DNA of 64,000 nucleotides from Mucidula mucida. Its lineage: Eukaryota > Basidiomycota > Agaricomycetes > Agaricales > Physalacriaceae. Position 1 is the stretch's first letter; each line of letters opens with the position of its first letter. The position numbers and the translations under genes were made by a program. Below, piece by piece: positions 32,469 through 42,690 of this stretch. Location: contig JADNYV010000006.1 of the NCBI GenBank assembly GCA_015501055.1, forward strand, positions 62,001-126,000, in the 5' to 3' direction. The notes beneath the pieces are model-generated. The model made no database searches, was not told where the DNA came from, and saw only the letters and a list, made by a program, of their open reading frames with translations.

Positions 32469-32890
32469 GCCTCGCTTTCGTCTATGCTGGGAATGGCTTT
32501 AGCTATCAACTCCGAACCATCACCGGAGTTGACACCTTCTTTAGGGAGCTTGTAGCTATTCTTTGCGCTGTTCATGATGCTGCCTCTCATCCCTCTCCGC
32601 CTCGCAGGCTGTTAATCCATTCTGACAGTCTGGACTCCGTCTCAGTGTTTAACACTTTGGCTGCTTCACAGTCAAGTCACAATGCTGTTCTGCTTGCCAT
32701 TGCTGATATTGTCCTGCGCACCGGCATTGATGTTCGTGTGCGGCACATCCGCGGGGTTGACAACGTGATGGCAGACATGTTGTCCCGCTTACTGTTCTCT
32801 GACTTTCAGAAACAGTTCCCCTCCTACCGCGTCCGCACTATGGAGCCACCTCGTGAGCTCCTACCGGCGCGATGGAGAGAGTGCTTTTAG
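32469..32890 (+). pseudogene. RNase H tail, copy F
   Basis: The last ~140 codons of pol in the intact frame, lacking all RT motifs. The C-terminal RHIRGVDNVMADMLSR and RECF end are identical to copy E. Confidence 0.8.
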
Positions 32891-33876
32891 AGGCATTGGG
32901 CGAGGGCGGACAGCCTCGTCACCCTCGCCCACCTATGGACTTGCAAAAACTAGATGAACTCGTCTTGTATCTGCAGGCCCATGCTATCGAGACCTCTACG
33001 CGTATCAACTACTCTACTGGGGCTAGAGATTACGCCCGCTTCTGTAAAGCACACAATCTGTCTCTGGATCCTACTCCGGAGACTCTAGCACGTTACATTG
33101 CATACACGTCCCAATTCATTGGCTCTGCTCCTAAATACTTAACCGGGGCGAAGCACTTCCTCAATGACCTTTATCCTCACTTTGGTGACGCTCGTGCTTC
33201 AGCGCTTGTTCAAGCCGCTATCCGTGGGTCAAAGAAGGTCCGGGCAGATCCTATAGCTAGGAAGCCCCCTCTTCGACTTCATCACCTTCAGCTCTTTGTG
33301 GACGTCGCAAACCAGACCCACAAGTATGATGACTTTCTCTTTGCTACAATCATGTCATGCGGCTTCTATGCTGTTCACCGGATGGGAGAGCTGGTGCAGC
33401 CTAATCAGAAGAAGCTACGTGATTGGAAGAAGATCATCAAGCGTGCTAGCCTCACATTTGAGACTGGGTATGCAGGCTATCGCTTGCCTTACCATAAGAG
33501 CGATCCCTTCTATCAGGGCACTGACATACTGTTTACCTCTCAGACTGTGGCTGATCCTATCACCCTTTTGAAGCAGTATGTCCACCGCAGAGACAAGCTG
33601 CATGGTGCTCGAGCGGCTCTCTTCATACGTGAAGATGGCATTGTACCAACTAGATCCTGGTTTGAGTCCAAGTTCTTTGCGCTGGTGAGCAAAGACTTTG
33701 GTGGTCACTCGGTTCGTTCTGGGGGTATAACACACTATGCATCCCTTGGACTCTCTGAGACCATACTCCAAGCCCTAGGCCGTTGGTCATCCTCTGCGTG
33801 GAAGATCTATATATGTGACCATCCTGCAGTACGTGCCGCTCAGCAGCTAGCAGTTCAAAATAAAACCTCTACTTAA
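32872..33876 (+). CDS. Tyrosine recombinase, copy F
   Basis: 334 codons with the same architecture as copy E's recombinase, and the ATG is intact. It differs by an Arg-to-Cys change right after the proposed nucleophile Tyr (KIYICDHP instead of KIYIRDHP). The protein could be made, but the effect of the change beside the active Tyr is unknown. Confidence 0.85.
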   Translation: MERVLLEALGEGGQPRHPRPPMDLQKLDELVLYLQAHAIETSTRINYSTGARDYARFCKAHNLSLDPTPETLARYIAYTSQFIGSAPKYLTGAKHFLNDLYPHFGDARASALVQAAIRGSKKVRADPIARKPPLRLHHLQLFVDVANQTHKYDDFLFATIMSCGFYAVHRMGELVQPNQKKLRDWKKIIKRASLTFETGYAGYRLPYHKSDPFYQGTDILFTSQTVADPITLLKQYVHRRDKLHGARAALFIREDGIVPTRSWFESKFFALVSKDFGGHSVRSGGITHYASLGLSETILQALGRWSSSAWKIYICDHPAVRAAQQLAVQNKTST

Positions 33877-34039
33877 AAACCTCCCTCATCTTGCGTTTCG
33901 TAAACATCCTTTTGCACCTCCATCCACCCCTCCACTACACACACACACATAGCATAGTAGGCACTTTACGATACGCTGAATTGATGGGGCCCTCGGGGTC
34001 CAGTTTTGACCTAACCTTGTGTGATCTAACAAGCATAGG

Positions 34040-34873
34040 TCGATGTAAACACGGATTCCGAGGGTAGGGAGCGTTTTCAGAGGCCTCTGCACACTCCACA
34101 CCCCACCTTACCCCTTTACCCAACTTCCTACTCAAGGGAGTTCAATGAGACAGCTTAAATCAAGTCAAACACTCATTTCACTCTAAAGCTGTATCATGTT
34201 CGCTCTCTGCTGCTCCTACTGCAGCCAGCCCACTCTCTGGGCTCTTCCTGGACTTACCCAGCCTGTGTCTGGTGTTGTAGTAACAACAGAGGCCACTCAC
34301 AGGGCGCCCTGGGAGGTTTAAGCAAGAGCTCACACACTCTGCCTCTTTGTCTCTTACCATCATCATCTCACAGAGACAAGCAGTTTGTGATTCCTCCAGT
34401 CCTCTTGCTCAGGACTGATGCCATACACCTCTAGAGCACTGTCTGAAGCCGCCTACCCAGCCCAAAACCAGTCCAGACAGGTCCAAAGTGCCCATTTTGA
34501 GGGAATTCGCACTTTTGCTCTCCCAGGCAAGCACCACTCGCTCTACTCGGTCCTCCTGCTCAGGACTGATGTACTGGCACCCTAGAACCCTATTGGAAGT
34601 GTCCGCTCCGGCCCCAGAGCGCTAGCGCTCCCGCTGCTCTCCCTGCTTCCAGTATGTGCCAATGTCTCACATCCAGCTCTTTAGAGCTGATGCCCATTTT
34701 GTGCCCAGATACCCATTCCTTTCCAAAGGACTCCTTCTCAAGGACATTCTGTGGGCTATCTGGTCACAGGTGCGCTCTCTGCACCCTCTCACTCCCCTCC
34801 AGCTAACCTGTGTTATCTGGTCACAGTTAGCTCCGCATTTTTGCGTCCCCTCCCACCTCTCCCTCAGTAGATA
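34040..34873 (+). mobile_element. YR element A2 repeat (copy G), truncated in the A2-B2 joint
   Basis: It follows copy F directly as its A2. It ends at CCTCAGTAGATA within the 61-bp joint and is broken by gypsy LTR sequence at 34874. B2 is missing. Confidence 0.8.
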
Positions 34874-35150
34874 CACGTTAGGTGGACAAGGAGTTCCAAA
34901 CACAGACTTACTAGTAGTAGTGTAGTATCATTGTACACGTTAGGTGGACAAGGAGTTCCAAACACAGACTTACTAGTAGTAGTGTAGTATCATTGTACTT
35001 TAGTTCCGATCTCGTTTATACACCTGGCCTAGCCTAGTCCTACGAACGCGAACACTTTCTTCCCTTAAGTCTCTCTATGGTACCTGGTTTAGTCTCGTGG
35101 CTATAGTCAGTCGCTAACATATGCCAACACCACACTCTTCCATCATCATA
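34874..35150 (+). repeat. Gypsy LTR fragment with 62-bp tandem duplication
   Basis: A 62-bp unit beginning CACGTTAGGTGGACAAGG is present twice back to back (34874-34935 and 34936-34997). The following ~120 bp match the reverse complement of the LTR at 644-1194 (TTTATACACCTGGCCTAGCC, ACGAACGCGAACACTTTC). This is an orphan LTR piece in plus orientation. Confidence 0.75.
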
Positions 35151-35879
35151 TATTACATGCTCCAGATCTGATCCGCACTGCCCTAGTCTAGGCCTGATCC
35201 AGGTATAGCCCATCAGCATAGCCTATCACCTGTTCATCACCCCATGACGTAATCCACACTGCCTCTTGTTCAGCTTTGAGCCATGCTATTATTTACACAG
35301 CCACAAACTCTTTATATATATACACAGCCTTCTTAGGTAGATTTCTCAGTTCGTCAACTTTGTCTCTACACTGTTTGGTAGCTTCCTACACTGTATTAAG
35401 CCTGACCTGCTCCCACTTTATCCTATTATCATTCTTGTCTTTCTCCTATATTGTCCTTTCATCTTTGTGCGACTTGAGTGGTTATTTGGTTTATGTCAAA
35501 CTCTGCTCTTAATACATAAAATAAATTATATATACCTTTTGAATCAAATCTTTGTTAGAAATACTAGAAATGATATTATAATTCAAACAATACATTAATT
35601 GCAAAAAGATTTTTATTAATTATTTTGAAGATTATTGTTAAGTTATATATTAATTTTGGCTATAATATTGCAATAATTAAATTATCTTATTAAGAGTTTA
35701 GAATCTGCTTAATTCTAATATTAAGAGGCTATTATAAGCCAATGCAGTTTGCAAAAATGAAGCAAATGATTATGAGTAAATAATGTTTCTTTATTAAATT
35801 AAGAAATTGATGAGATTTGTGAACACTTTAAAAGTTACTTTTTTAAAGACTGAATGTCCTTAATATTTTGAGGTTCTGG
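35151..35879. other. Pyrimidine-rich then AT-rich sequence, no feature
   Basis: 35151-35515 is C/T-rich without domain-bearing frames. 35516-35879 is very A+T-rich with no frame. It may be eroded transposon DNA. Confidence 0.35.
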
Positions 35880-37480
35880 CCATTGTACAACACCAGCAAC
35901 CTTGACGGGGTTTATGCGAAGTGCGTTGTGATTGACTCAGCTTCAAAGATGCATTTCTCTGGCTTGGCACAAAGATCATACTCTTAAAGCTGCTGTAAGA
36001 CTTGTTGAGCCATGTCTTAGTGTTCTTCAAGTGTCTTCATAAATATCAGGATGTCGTCTATATATATCACAACTTTTCCTAAGTCAATAAGGTCCTTAAG
36101 AATGATATTTATCATTACTTAAAACATAGCAGGGAAATTTATAAGATCAAAGAACATCATCATAGGTTTAAACAGGTCACGATTTATCTTGAACACGCCC
36201 TTTCACTTGTCTCCTTCTTTGATCCAAACATTATTGTAACTCCAACGCAAGTCAATTTTGGAGAGGATCCTTGCACCCTTAAGCTTGTCAATAAGCTCAG
36301 GTATAAGCGGAAGGGGGTACTGATTCTTAATGGTTCCCTTATTGAGCTCATAATAGTTCTGAACAAGGCACAGCTTTCCGTCTTTTTTTTTAACAAAGAA
36401 GAAGGGACTTGTCATAAGGGATTTAAACAGGTGGATATACCCTTTGGTCAAATTCTTATCTAGAAACACGTCAGGTTCAACTTGTTCTGCAGGTAACAAG
36501 GAGTAAGTCTTGCATAGCTTGGGTTTAAATCTGGGAGTAAGATTAATAGTGTAATCTCAGAAGGTGTATGCAGGAAGACGTTTGGACATATGTTTAATGA
36601 ATACTGTAAAATAGGTGTGGTAGAGTACTGGAATCTGCAAGTTAAAGGGCGAATATTGGTTGGTTTCTTGTTTTCTTCTGCAAGTTGCTGAGCCTTTGTA
36701 AACCCCGCGTGAATGTAAACAGAGAGACTGTCTGAAGGATTTGAATTTTGCACTGGGCTGGAATAATCTTCCCGGAAAACTTGCTCAAATATCTGCTGTT
36801 CCCACTCCCTTGATACCTCTTCTTCCTTCTCTTTGTCTTTGGTAAATAAAGCAACCGGGACTTGTAGTTGCTTAGAATTCCGCGTGCGGGCTAGGTGCCT
36901 ACTTCCCGCGGTTTGCTGGACAGGAACCAGTTGGAGGTTACCTTGCTGATTCTTCTACTGGACCTTGTATGCCAGAGCCAAGGATTATAAGGTTTTGCAG
37001 AGACGTCAGCTAAAATGGATTTAATGTATGCACACACATTAATTACGGGAGGGTTCTTGAGAATGTACAATTTTGGACATTGGTTAAAGTTAACTTGGAT
37101 GCCGGCCCAGTTGATAGAGGGATTGTGATTGTCCAGCCAGTCTGTTACCAGAATGATGTTGTGATCCCCAATATGTGTGTACAAGCTCCTCATGGTAGGA
37201 CTGGCCGTCTTAGCTATAGATGCAAACACGGATGGTGTAGTATCGCACCCAGCCTATGATGTTCTCAGAGCTGTCAACATTACAAACAGAAAATGAGGAG
37301 GATAAAGGAATGAGGGTAAAATTGTAAAGATTGGCGAAGCGGGCATTGATGATAATCCCTTCAGCGCTGCTGTCGATCAAGGTGTGTGCAACAATTTTTC
37401 TGCTGATGACTTTACCAATAAACTCAAGTTCTAAGATAATAGAGGATGTTTGTCGATTTTGAGTGACCATGGATACTTAA
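35880..37480 (-). pseudogene. Old AT-rich Ty3/gypsy relic (protease to RT)
   Basis: Minus-strand pieces read in the right order: a protease-like segment at 37470-37210 (LIDSSAEGIIINARF), a segment with TDWLDNHNPSINWAG at 37229-36891, RT fingers at 36499-36203 (FFFVKKKDGKLCL, YPLPLIPELIDKLKGARI), then VIYIDDILIFMKTLEEH near 36060. The protease box has DSSAEG in place of DSGAEG, and several stops and frame changes lie between the pieces. Base composition is much more A+T-rich than the chromovirus at 1.2-3.7 kb, as expected for old, transition-mutated DNA. Confidence 0.75.
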
Positions 37481-37589
37481 AATTCTAAGAGATGAACATA
37501 CTTACACAGAAAAAATAGTACAATATATTGATTGGCAAAATTCTTGACAAAACATGTTACGGCTCCTCTTAATGTTGTAGTAGAGAAGT

Positions 37590-38540
37590 CCTATGCTTAT
37601 TAGATCACACAAGTTTAGGCCAAAACTGGACCCCGAGGGCCCCATCAATTCAGCATATCATAAAGTGCCTGTACATGAAGTGTACATACTTAATACATAA
37701 AGATGTATCTACTGAGGGAGAGGTGGGAGGGGACGCAAAAATGCGGAGCTAACTGTGACCAGATAACACAGGTTTAGCTGGAGGGGAGTGAGAGGGTGCA
37801 GAGAGCGCACCTGTGACCAGATAGCCCACAGAATGTCCTTGAGAAGGAGTCCTTTGGAAAGGAATGGGTATCTGGGCACAAAATGGGCATCAGCTCTGAA
37901 GAGCTGGATATGAGACATTGGCACATACTGGAAGCAGGGAGAGCAGCGGGAGCGCTAGCGCTCTGGGGCCAGAGCGGACACTTTCAATAGGGTTCTAGGG
38001 TGCCAGTACATCAGTCCTGAGCAGGAGGACCGAGTAGAGCGAGTGGTGTTTGCCTGGGAGAGCAAAAGTGCGAATTCCCTCAAAATGGGCACTTTGAACC
38101 TGTCTGGACTGGTTTTGGGCTGGGTAGGCGGCTTCAGACAGTGCTCTAGAGGTGTATGGCATCAGTCCTGAGCAAGAGGGCTGGAGGAATCACAAACTGC
38201 TTGTCTCTGTGAGATGATGATGATAAGAGACAAAGAGGCAGAGTGTGTGAACTCTTGCCTAAACCTCCCAGGGCGCCCTGTGAGTGGCCTCTGTTGTTAC
38301 TACAACACCAGACACAGGCTGGGTAAGTCCAGGAAGAGCCCAGAGAGTGGGCTGGCTGCAGTAGGAGCAGCAGAGAGCGAACATGATCCAGCTTTGGAGT
38401 GAAATGAGTGTTTGACTTGATTTAAGCTATCTCATTGAACTCCCTTGAGTACGAAGTTGGGTATAGAGGTAAGGAGGGGTGTGGAGTGTGCAGAGGCCTC
38501 TGAAAACGCTCCCTACCCTTGGAATCTGTGTTTACATCGA
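37590..38540 (-). mobile_element. Solo A-B unit of the YR retrotransposon (copy H)
   Basis: This 951-bp inverted unit starts TCGATGTAAACACAG at 38540 and ends AATAAGCATAGG at 37590. It contains the full A repeat (38540-37731), the 61-bp joint and B. It has both outer ends but no ORFs, so it is the counterpart of a solo LTR for this split-repeat element, or a non-autonomous derivative. It is more diverged than the cluster copies. Confidence 0.75.
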
Positions 38541-39401
38541 CCAAACTTGCAACTTGCAGTAGCAGGTTATTTGCATGTTACTTATGCTTTCTAAAACTTA
38601 TGGTATACTTTATTTTGAAGTATAATTTAAATTTCAAAAAGAAATATAAATAATATAAATATTATATAAATGTAGAGGTCTTAATAAATCTGGTGTGAGT
38701 CATTTATATGACTCACTATATGAAGTCCACAGCAAATGTACTTTGTTAGACTCTACTTTTTAGACTTATACATCCACACCAAATTTATTTACAAGTCTTA
38801 CTTATGAATCTAAGTTATTAATAATACTTATATTTATAAGTTGTCAGCAGATAAGTTGTCCAACGAGGCATCTACCTATTCTGATTTCTATCATCTTCTA
38901 TATCTAAGTACTACACTTAAGTATTATTCAAGTGCAGATATAGCTTAAAGCCATGAATGACCCTAGAGCTTGCTATGAGTTTAAAATGTTGCAGGTAACT
39001 TATGTCATATACCAGAAAAATGGTGCAAAGCAGCAGAGGCATTGTTGTGTATTTATGAAAAAGTGTAACTCTGCTGTGACCTATTTGGAGACAAGTGGCA
39101 AATACTGGAAGAGAGTGAGAAAGTAAAGAGAACAAGGGAATCAAACAGAGAAAACAAGAATAACACCTCTATTCAGGTACAACACCACTATAAGTAGAAC
39201 CTAAGGAAATATAGAAATGTGAACCCTACCTAACCCTAGCATGTCTACACTAGATGTTCAGACAATTCTTTCAGTGTAGAATCTACTGTAAGTATGTAAT
39301 TTTTTCTTAGTATATCTTCAATCTTTTTACAGTATGAATTTTTACATATTTTCAATCAATCTATACCTATTTGGGTCAATGAGTGAAAATTTAGTGTAAA
39401 C
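38541..39401. other. AT-rich intergenic DNA, no gene seen
   Basis: A+T-rich DNA with no domain-bearing frame. It separates the transposon half of the window from the gene-dense half. Confidence 0.4.
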
Positions 39402-39649
39402 TACTGTAGCGTTTCGACCGCAAATTCACATAATGGGTCACGGGGGTCTTTGAAGTGAAGCTATATATACATCATAACGGGTCACGGACCACTTTGGTCA
39501 GGCACGAGCCTCCAAATAAGGAAATTTCAGGTCCCGCTATAAGCGGAACTGTCCAAAAAAGGCAATTTAAGGGTCTGTGAAGCTGTTCGCTGTAACTTCA
39601 GACCATAATGGGTCACAGGCTGTGAAGTTACGGTTGAAACGCTACAGTA
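39402..39649. mobile_element. MITE with CTGTAGCGTTTC inverted repeats
   Basis: The left end TACTGTAGCGTTTCGACCG (39402-39420) and right end CGGTTGAAACGCTACAGTA (39631-39649) are inverted repeats with one mismatch. TA at both outer edges suggests a TA target duplication, as in Tc1/mariner-type MITEs. GGGTCACGG/GGGTCACAGG motifs recur inside. It is non-coding. Related ends lie at ~8480-8620. Confidence 0.7.
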
Positions 39650-39858
39650 CTTTGAATACAGAAACTCTGCTGAAAATATTAAGAAAATTGTATTGTGAAA
39701 AGACTGGAATTTTGCTGAAAGAAAATTACATACTTACAAAAGGATTTACACTAAAAATTGCTGGCTTAAATTCCAGTGCTAGTTCCGTCGAAAAATGGGT
39801 TTACAACTATCCATAACAGCCTCTAACAGATCAGCACTATACTCTATATACAAAAGAT

Positions 39859-42545
39859 TCAAGCAAACTGATTAACCACCCTCCGACTCTTCTTCAACTC
39901 TACAAACTTCGTCACAATCTCCTCCAAAGGCACCATCTGCCCCTTTGCCTTGGTTTCAACATCATCGCGATTCCGCACATTCACGGACTGTGCATTAAGC
40001 TCTGCTTCTCCGACAACTAAGTGCTGCTCAACTTGTGCACAGGAGCGAGAATAACAAGAACACTCACCAAGAATGAAGTTGTACTGGGCAATTTCACCGT
40101 TCCGGATCTTCTTGGGTAGCGTATTGTCGCTGTTATCGACGTCGGCGTAGAGACCCAAGGCGCTGAGCCGGTCAACTATCTGGCTTGCGTAATCCTTCTG
40201 TAAGAAATTGTGAGACGTCGCCGAAGAAGATACAGAGCGCCGACGCACAAAAGGAGCCGCTACCGGTATGACCACGACTTGCCGCGGGGATATCCAGAAC
40301 GGCCTAACGGTTCTAAGGTGTAAGCTTCCCTTTGCCTACGCTCGAGACGAAGTACTCACCACTTGCCAGCAAAATGTTCCGTAATTATAGCAATGAAACG
40401 CTCCAAGCTTCCCAAAATCGCGCGATGGATGATGACAGGCCGCGAGACAGGTCTATTAGGGTCGTCGTGGTCCTCAGCAGCGCGGTACTTCAAGTTGAAG
40501 CGCTCTGGAAGCTGGAAATCTAGCTGAATCGTAGCGCATTGGAAGGAACGTCGCAGCGCATCTCGGATCGTGATGTCGATCTTGGGTCCGTAGAATGCGC
40601 CATCGCCAGGGTTTATCTGCCATTTTCCGGCATAGTATTTGTCGAGCGCTTGCGCGAGTTGCTAAAACCAGATGTGAACCAAGACTGCAGTAAGCGCTAG
40701 AGAAACGTACATGTTCTGCAACATTCCAAGTTTCAATAGCGCCGAGGTAATTATCGGGACGCGTGGAAAGCTCAAGTGAGAAGTCAAACCCGAAGAGACC
40801 GTAAATGTGCTGCATGAAGTCGAAGAGAGCGCCTATTTCGTCTTCAATCTGCAAACCATTAGACTTGAACTTGGTTGAGTCACGAAAAGAGCTACCTGAG
40901 ATGGCATACAAAAGACATGCGTATCGTCCTGCACGAATCGCCGTACACGCGTCAATCCAGTCAAAGCACCTGACGCCTCATTCCGATGAATTATCCCAAA
41001 TTCTGCCATTCGTATAGGCAGCTCCTTGTAACTGCGATCTTTGGAATCGAATATTAAACAATGCCCAGGACAGTTCATCGGCTTGAGCGCCCACTTCTCT
41101 TTCTCAACGTCCAACACGAACATATCATCGTGATAATTCTGCCAGTGCCCTGACGTCTCCCATAGCTTGCTGTTGTACATGTTTGGGGAGATGACCTCGG
41201 AATACCCGCGCTTGAAATATTCAGTGCGCATGAGTTCCAGGAGAGCATTGTAGATACGCGTGCCGTGAGGAAGGAAGAAGCAGGAGCCGGGGCTAAGATC
41301 GTTGAAGAAGAAAAGCTCCTGTTCCTTGCCTATCTTGCGGTGGTCGCGTTTGGCCGCTTCCGCGAGGAACGCCTTGTGGTCCGAGAGTTGCTGTTTGTCG
41401 GGGAATGAGATACCGTAGATGCGCTGGAGGGATTCGTTTTTGGCGTCACCGAGGAAGTAGGAGGCGGAATTTTTGGTAATCATAAAGGCTTTTATCTTGC
41501 CGGTGTGAGGAATATGAGGACCGACACAGAGGTCAATCATGGGACCGCAGCGATATACGGTGGTGGACGTGCCATCGGGAACTTTGGTCTCGATGAGGTA
41601 TTTCTTATACTTGTTGTAGCCGAACATTTCCAGAAGTTTCTCCTTGGACACGACTAGGCGTTCAAATTTCTGTTTCTCCTTGACGGCACCCTCAGTAAGC
41701 TTTTCGAGAGCAGGGTAGTCGAGATTAGAGACAGGTCTGTCCTCTATACCCATCTCGTAGAAAAATCCTTCGTCGGTGGGAGGCCCGAGGCACAGATGAC
41801 AGCCATAGTGCTTTTCGGCAGATTCTCCAAGAACGTGGGCTGAAGAATGCCAGAAAACACGCTTTCCTATACGCGAGAGATGAGCTTGGGTTGGAGGATT
41901 GAGAAGTGAAGGCAAACCTTCGGGGTCCTTGAAATCAAGTAACTCTAGTTTACACGAACTTTCGAGGGGGCGCTCCAAATCCCAGAGCTCGCCATCAACC
42001 TAGTCAAAGATGAGCAAGGGACTAGACAATGACAACGCGTAAGCGCACCTTTGCAATCACGATGCGTTCTGATAGACTTTTGGAGAGCTCCTTTGCGACA
42101 TCCATCGGGCTCGTCTCCCAACTGGTAGCTGACTTGGTCGATCCATCGGGAAGCGTAACAGTAATAGACTCTCTAGGTTTCGCTGAAGAGAATAAGTGAC
42201 TGTTGGTACATCTTGGAGGAACTCACCCTTTACTGCCTCGTCGTATTCAGCCTTGAGCTCCTCGAACATTTTTATCCGGTGGTCGAAAAAGGCGGGTTTT
42301 GGTTGCATCTGACATATATGGAGTCATGACTTGAAGATTTTGTGGTCGTCGTAATGGCGCACCTCTAATGGGTACTGCGACGTGGCTACTGGCTTTCCCT
42401 TCTTGGGTTCCTTTGGCTGTTTTGCCAGTGGAGGGGCAGGTGGGGCAGACATGGTGTGGTTGAGCCTTGTCGAAAAGTTGGCAAAGTGACGGGGTAAACG
42501 ATGGAGGAGAAAAGGACGGAATCTGATCAGATTTGGACGCAGCAT
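39859..42545 (-). CDS. Threonyl-tRNA synthetase (probably dual cytosolic/mitochondrial)
   Basis: Charges tRNA-Thr with threonine. Nine exons fit by frame and splice signals: 42545-42363, 42308-42227, 42182-42049, 41999-40896, 40848-40711, 40661-40360, 40303-40249, 40197-40068 and 40016-39859. Domains in order: TGS ([11 protein letters not shown]), second additional domain with zinc-type residues ([19 protein letters not shown]), class II core with motif 2 ([20 protein letters not shown]), the CPGH box ([10 protein letters not shown]) and motif 3/anticodon-binding end ([33 protein letters not shown]). The N-terminus from the first ATG is Arg-rich and lacks acidic residues, like a mitochondrial presequence. 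A second ATG (MSAPPAPP) at 42452 would give the cytosolic form. The ATG of this gene lies ~145 bp downstream of the Hsp40 stop. Confidence 0.93.
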
Positions 42546-42690
42546 CCAAAGTGGAAAGTAGAGTCACGCGAACGAAGCAAAGATGACTCGGCTCAGGGGC
42601 TGACTCGATCTTGACTTGTTCTGAACAAGATGAATTATCATAGTGTAAATGCATTCTAAAACGACGACGTCCGAGCAATGAAAGACTAAA

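Larger units (their letters stand above)
32469..34039 (+). mobile_element. YR element copy F (5'-truncated)
   Basis: It starts abruptly inside RNase H (LAFVYAGNGFSYQ) and continues through the recombinase to CATAGG at 34039. It is inverted relative to copy E. It shares copy E's diagnostic bases (recombinase ATG present, Pro near the RT end). Confidence 0.85.
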
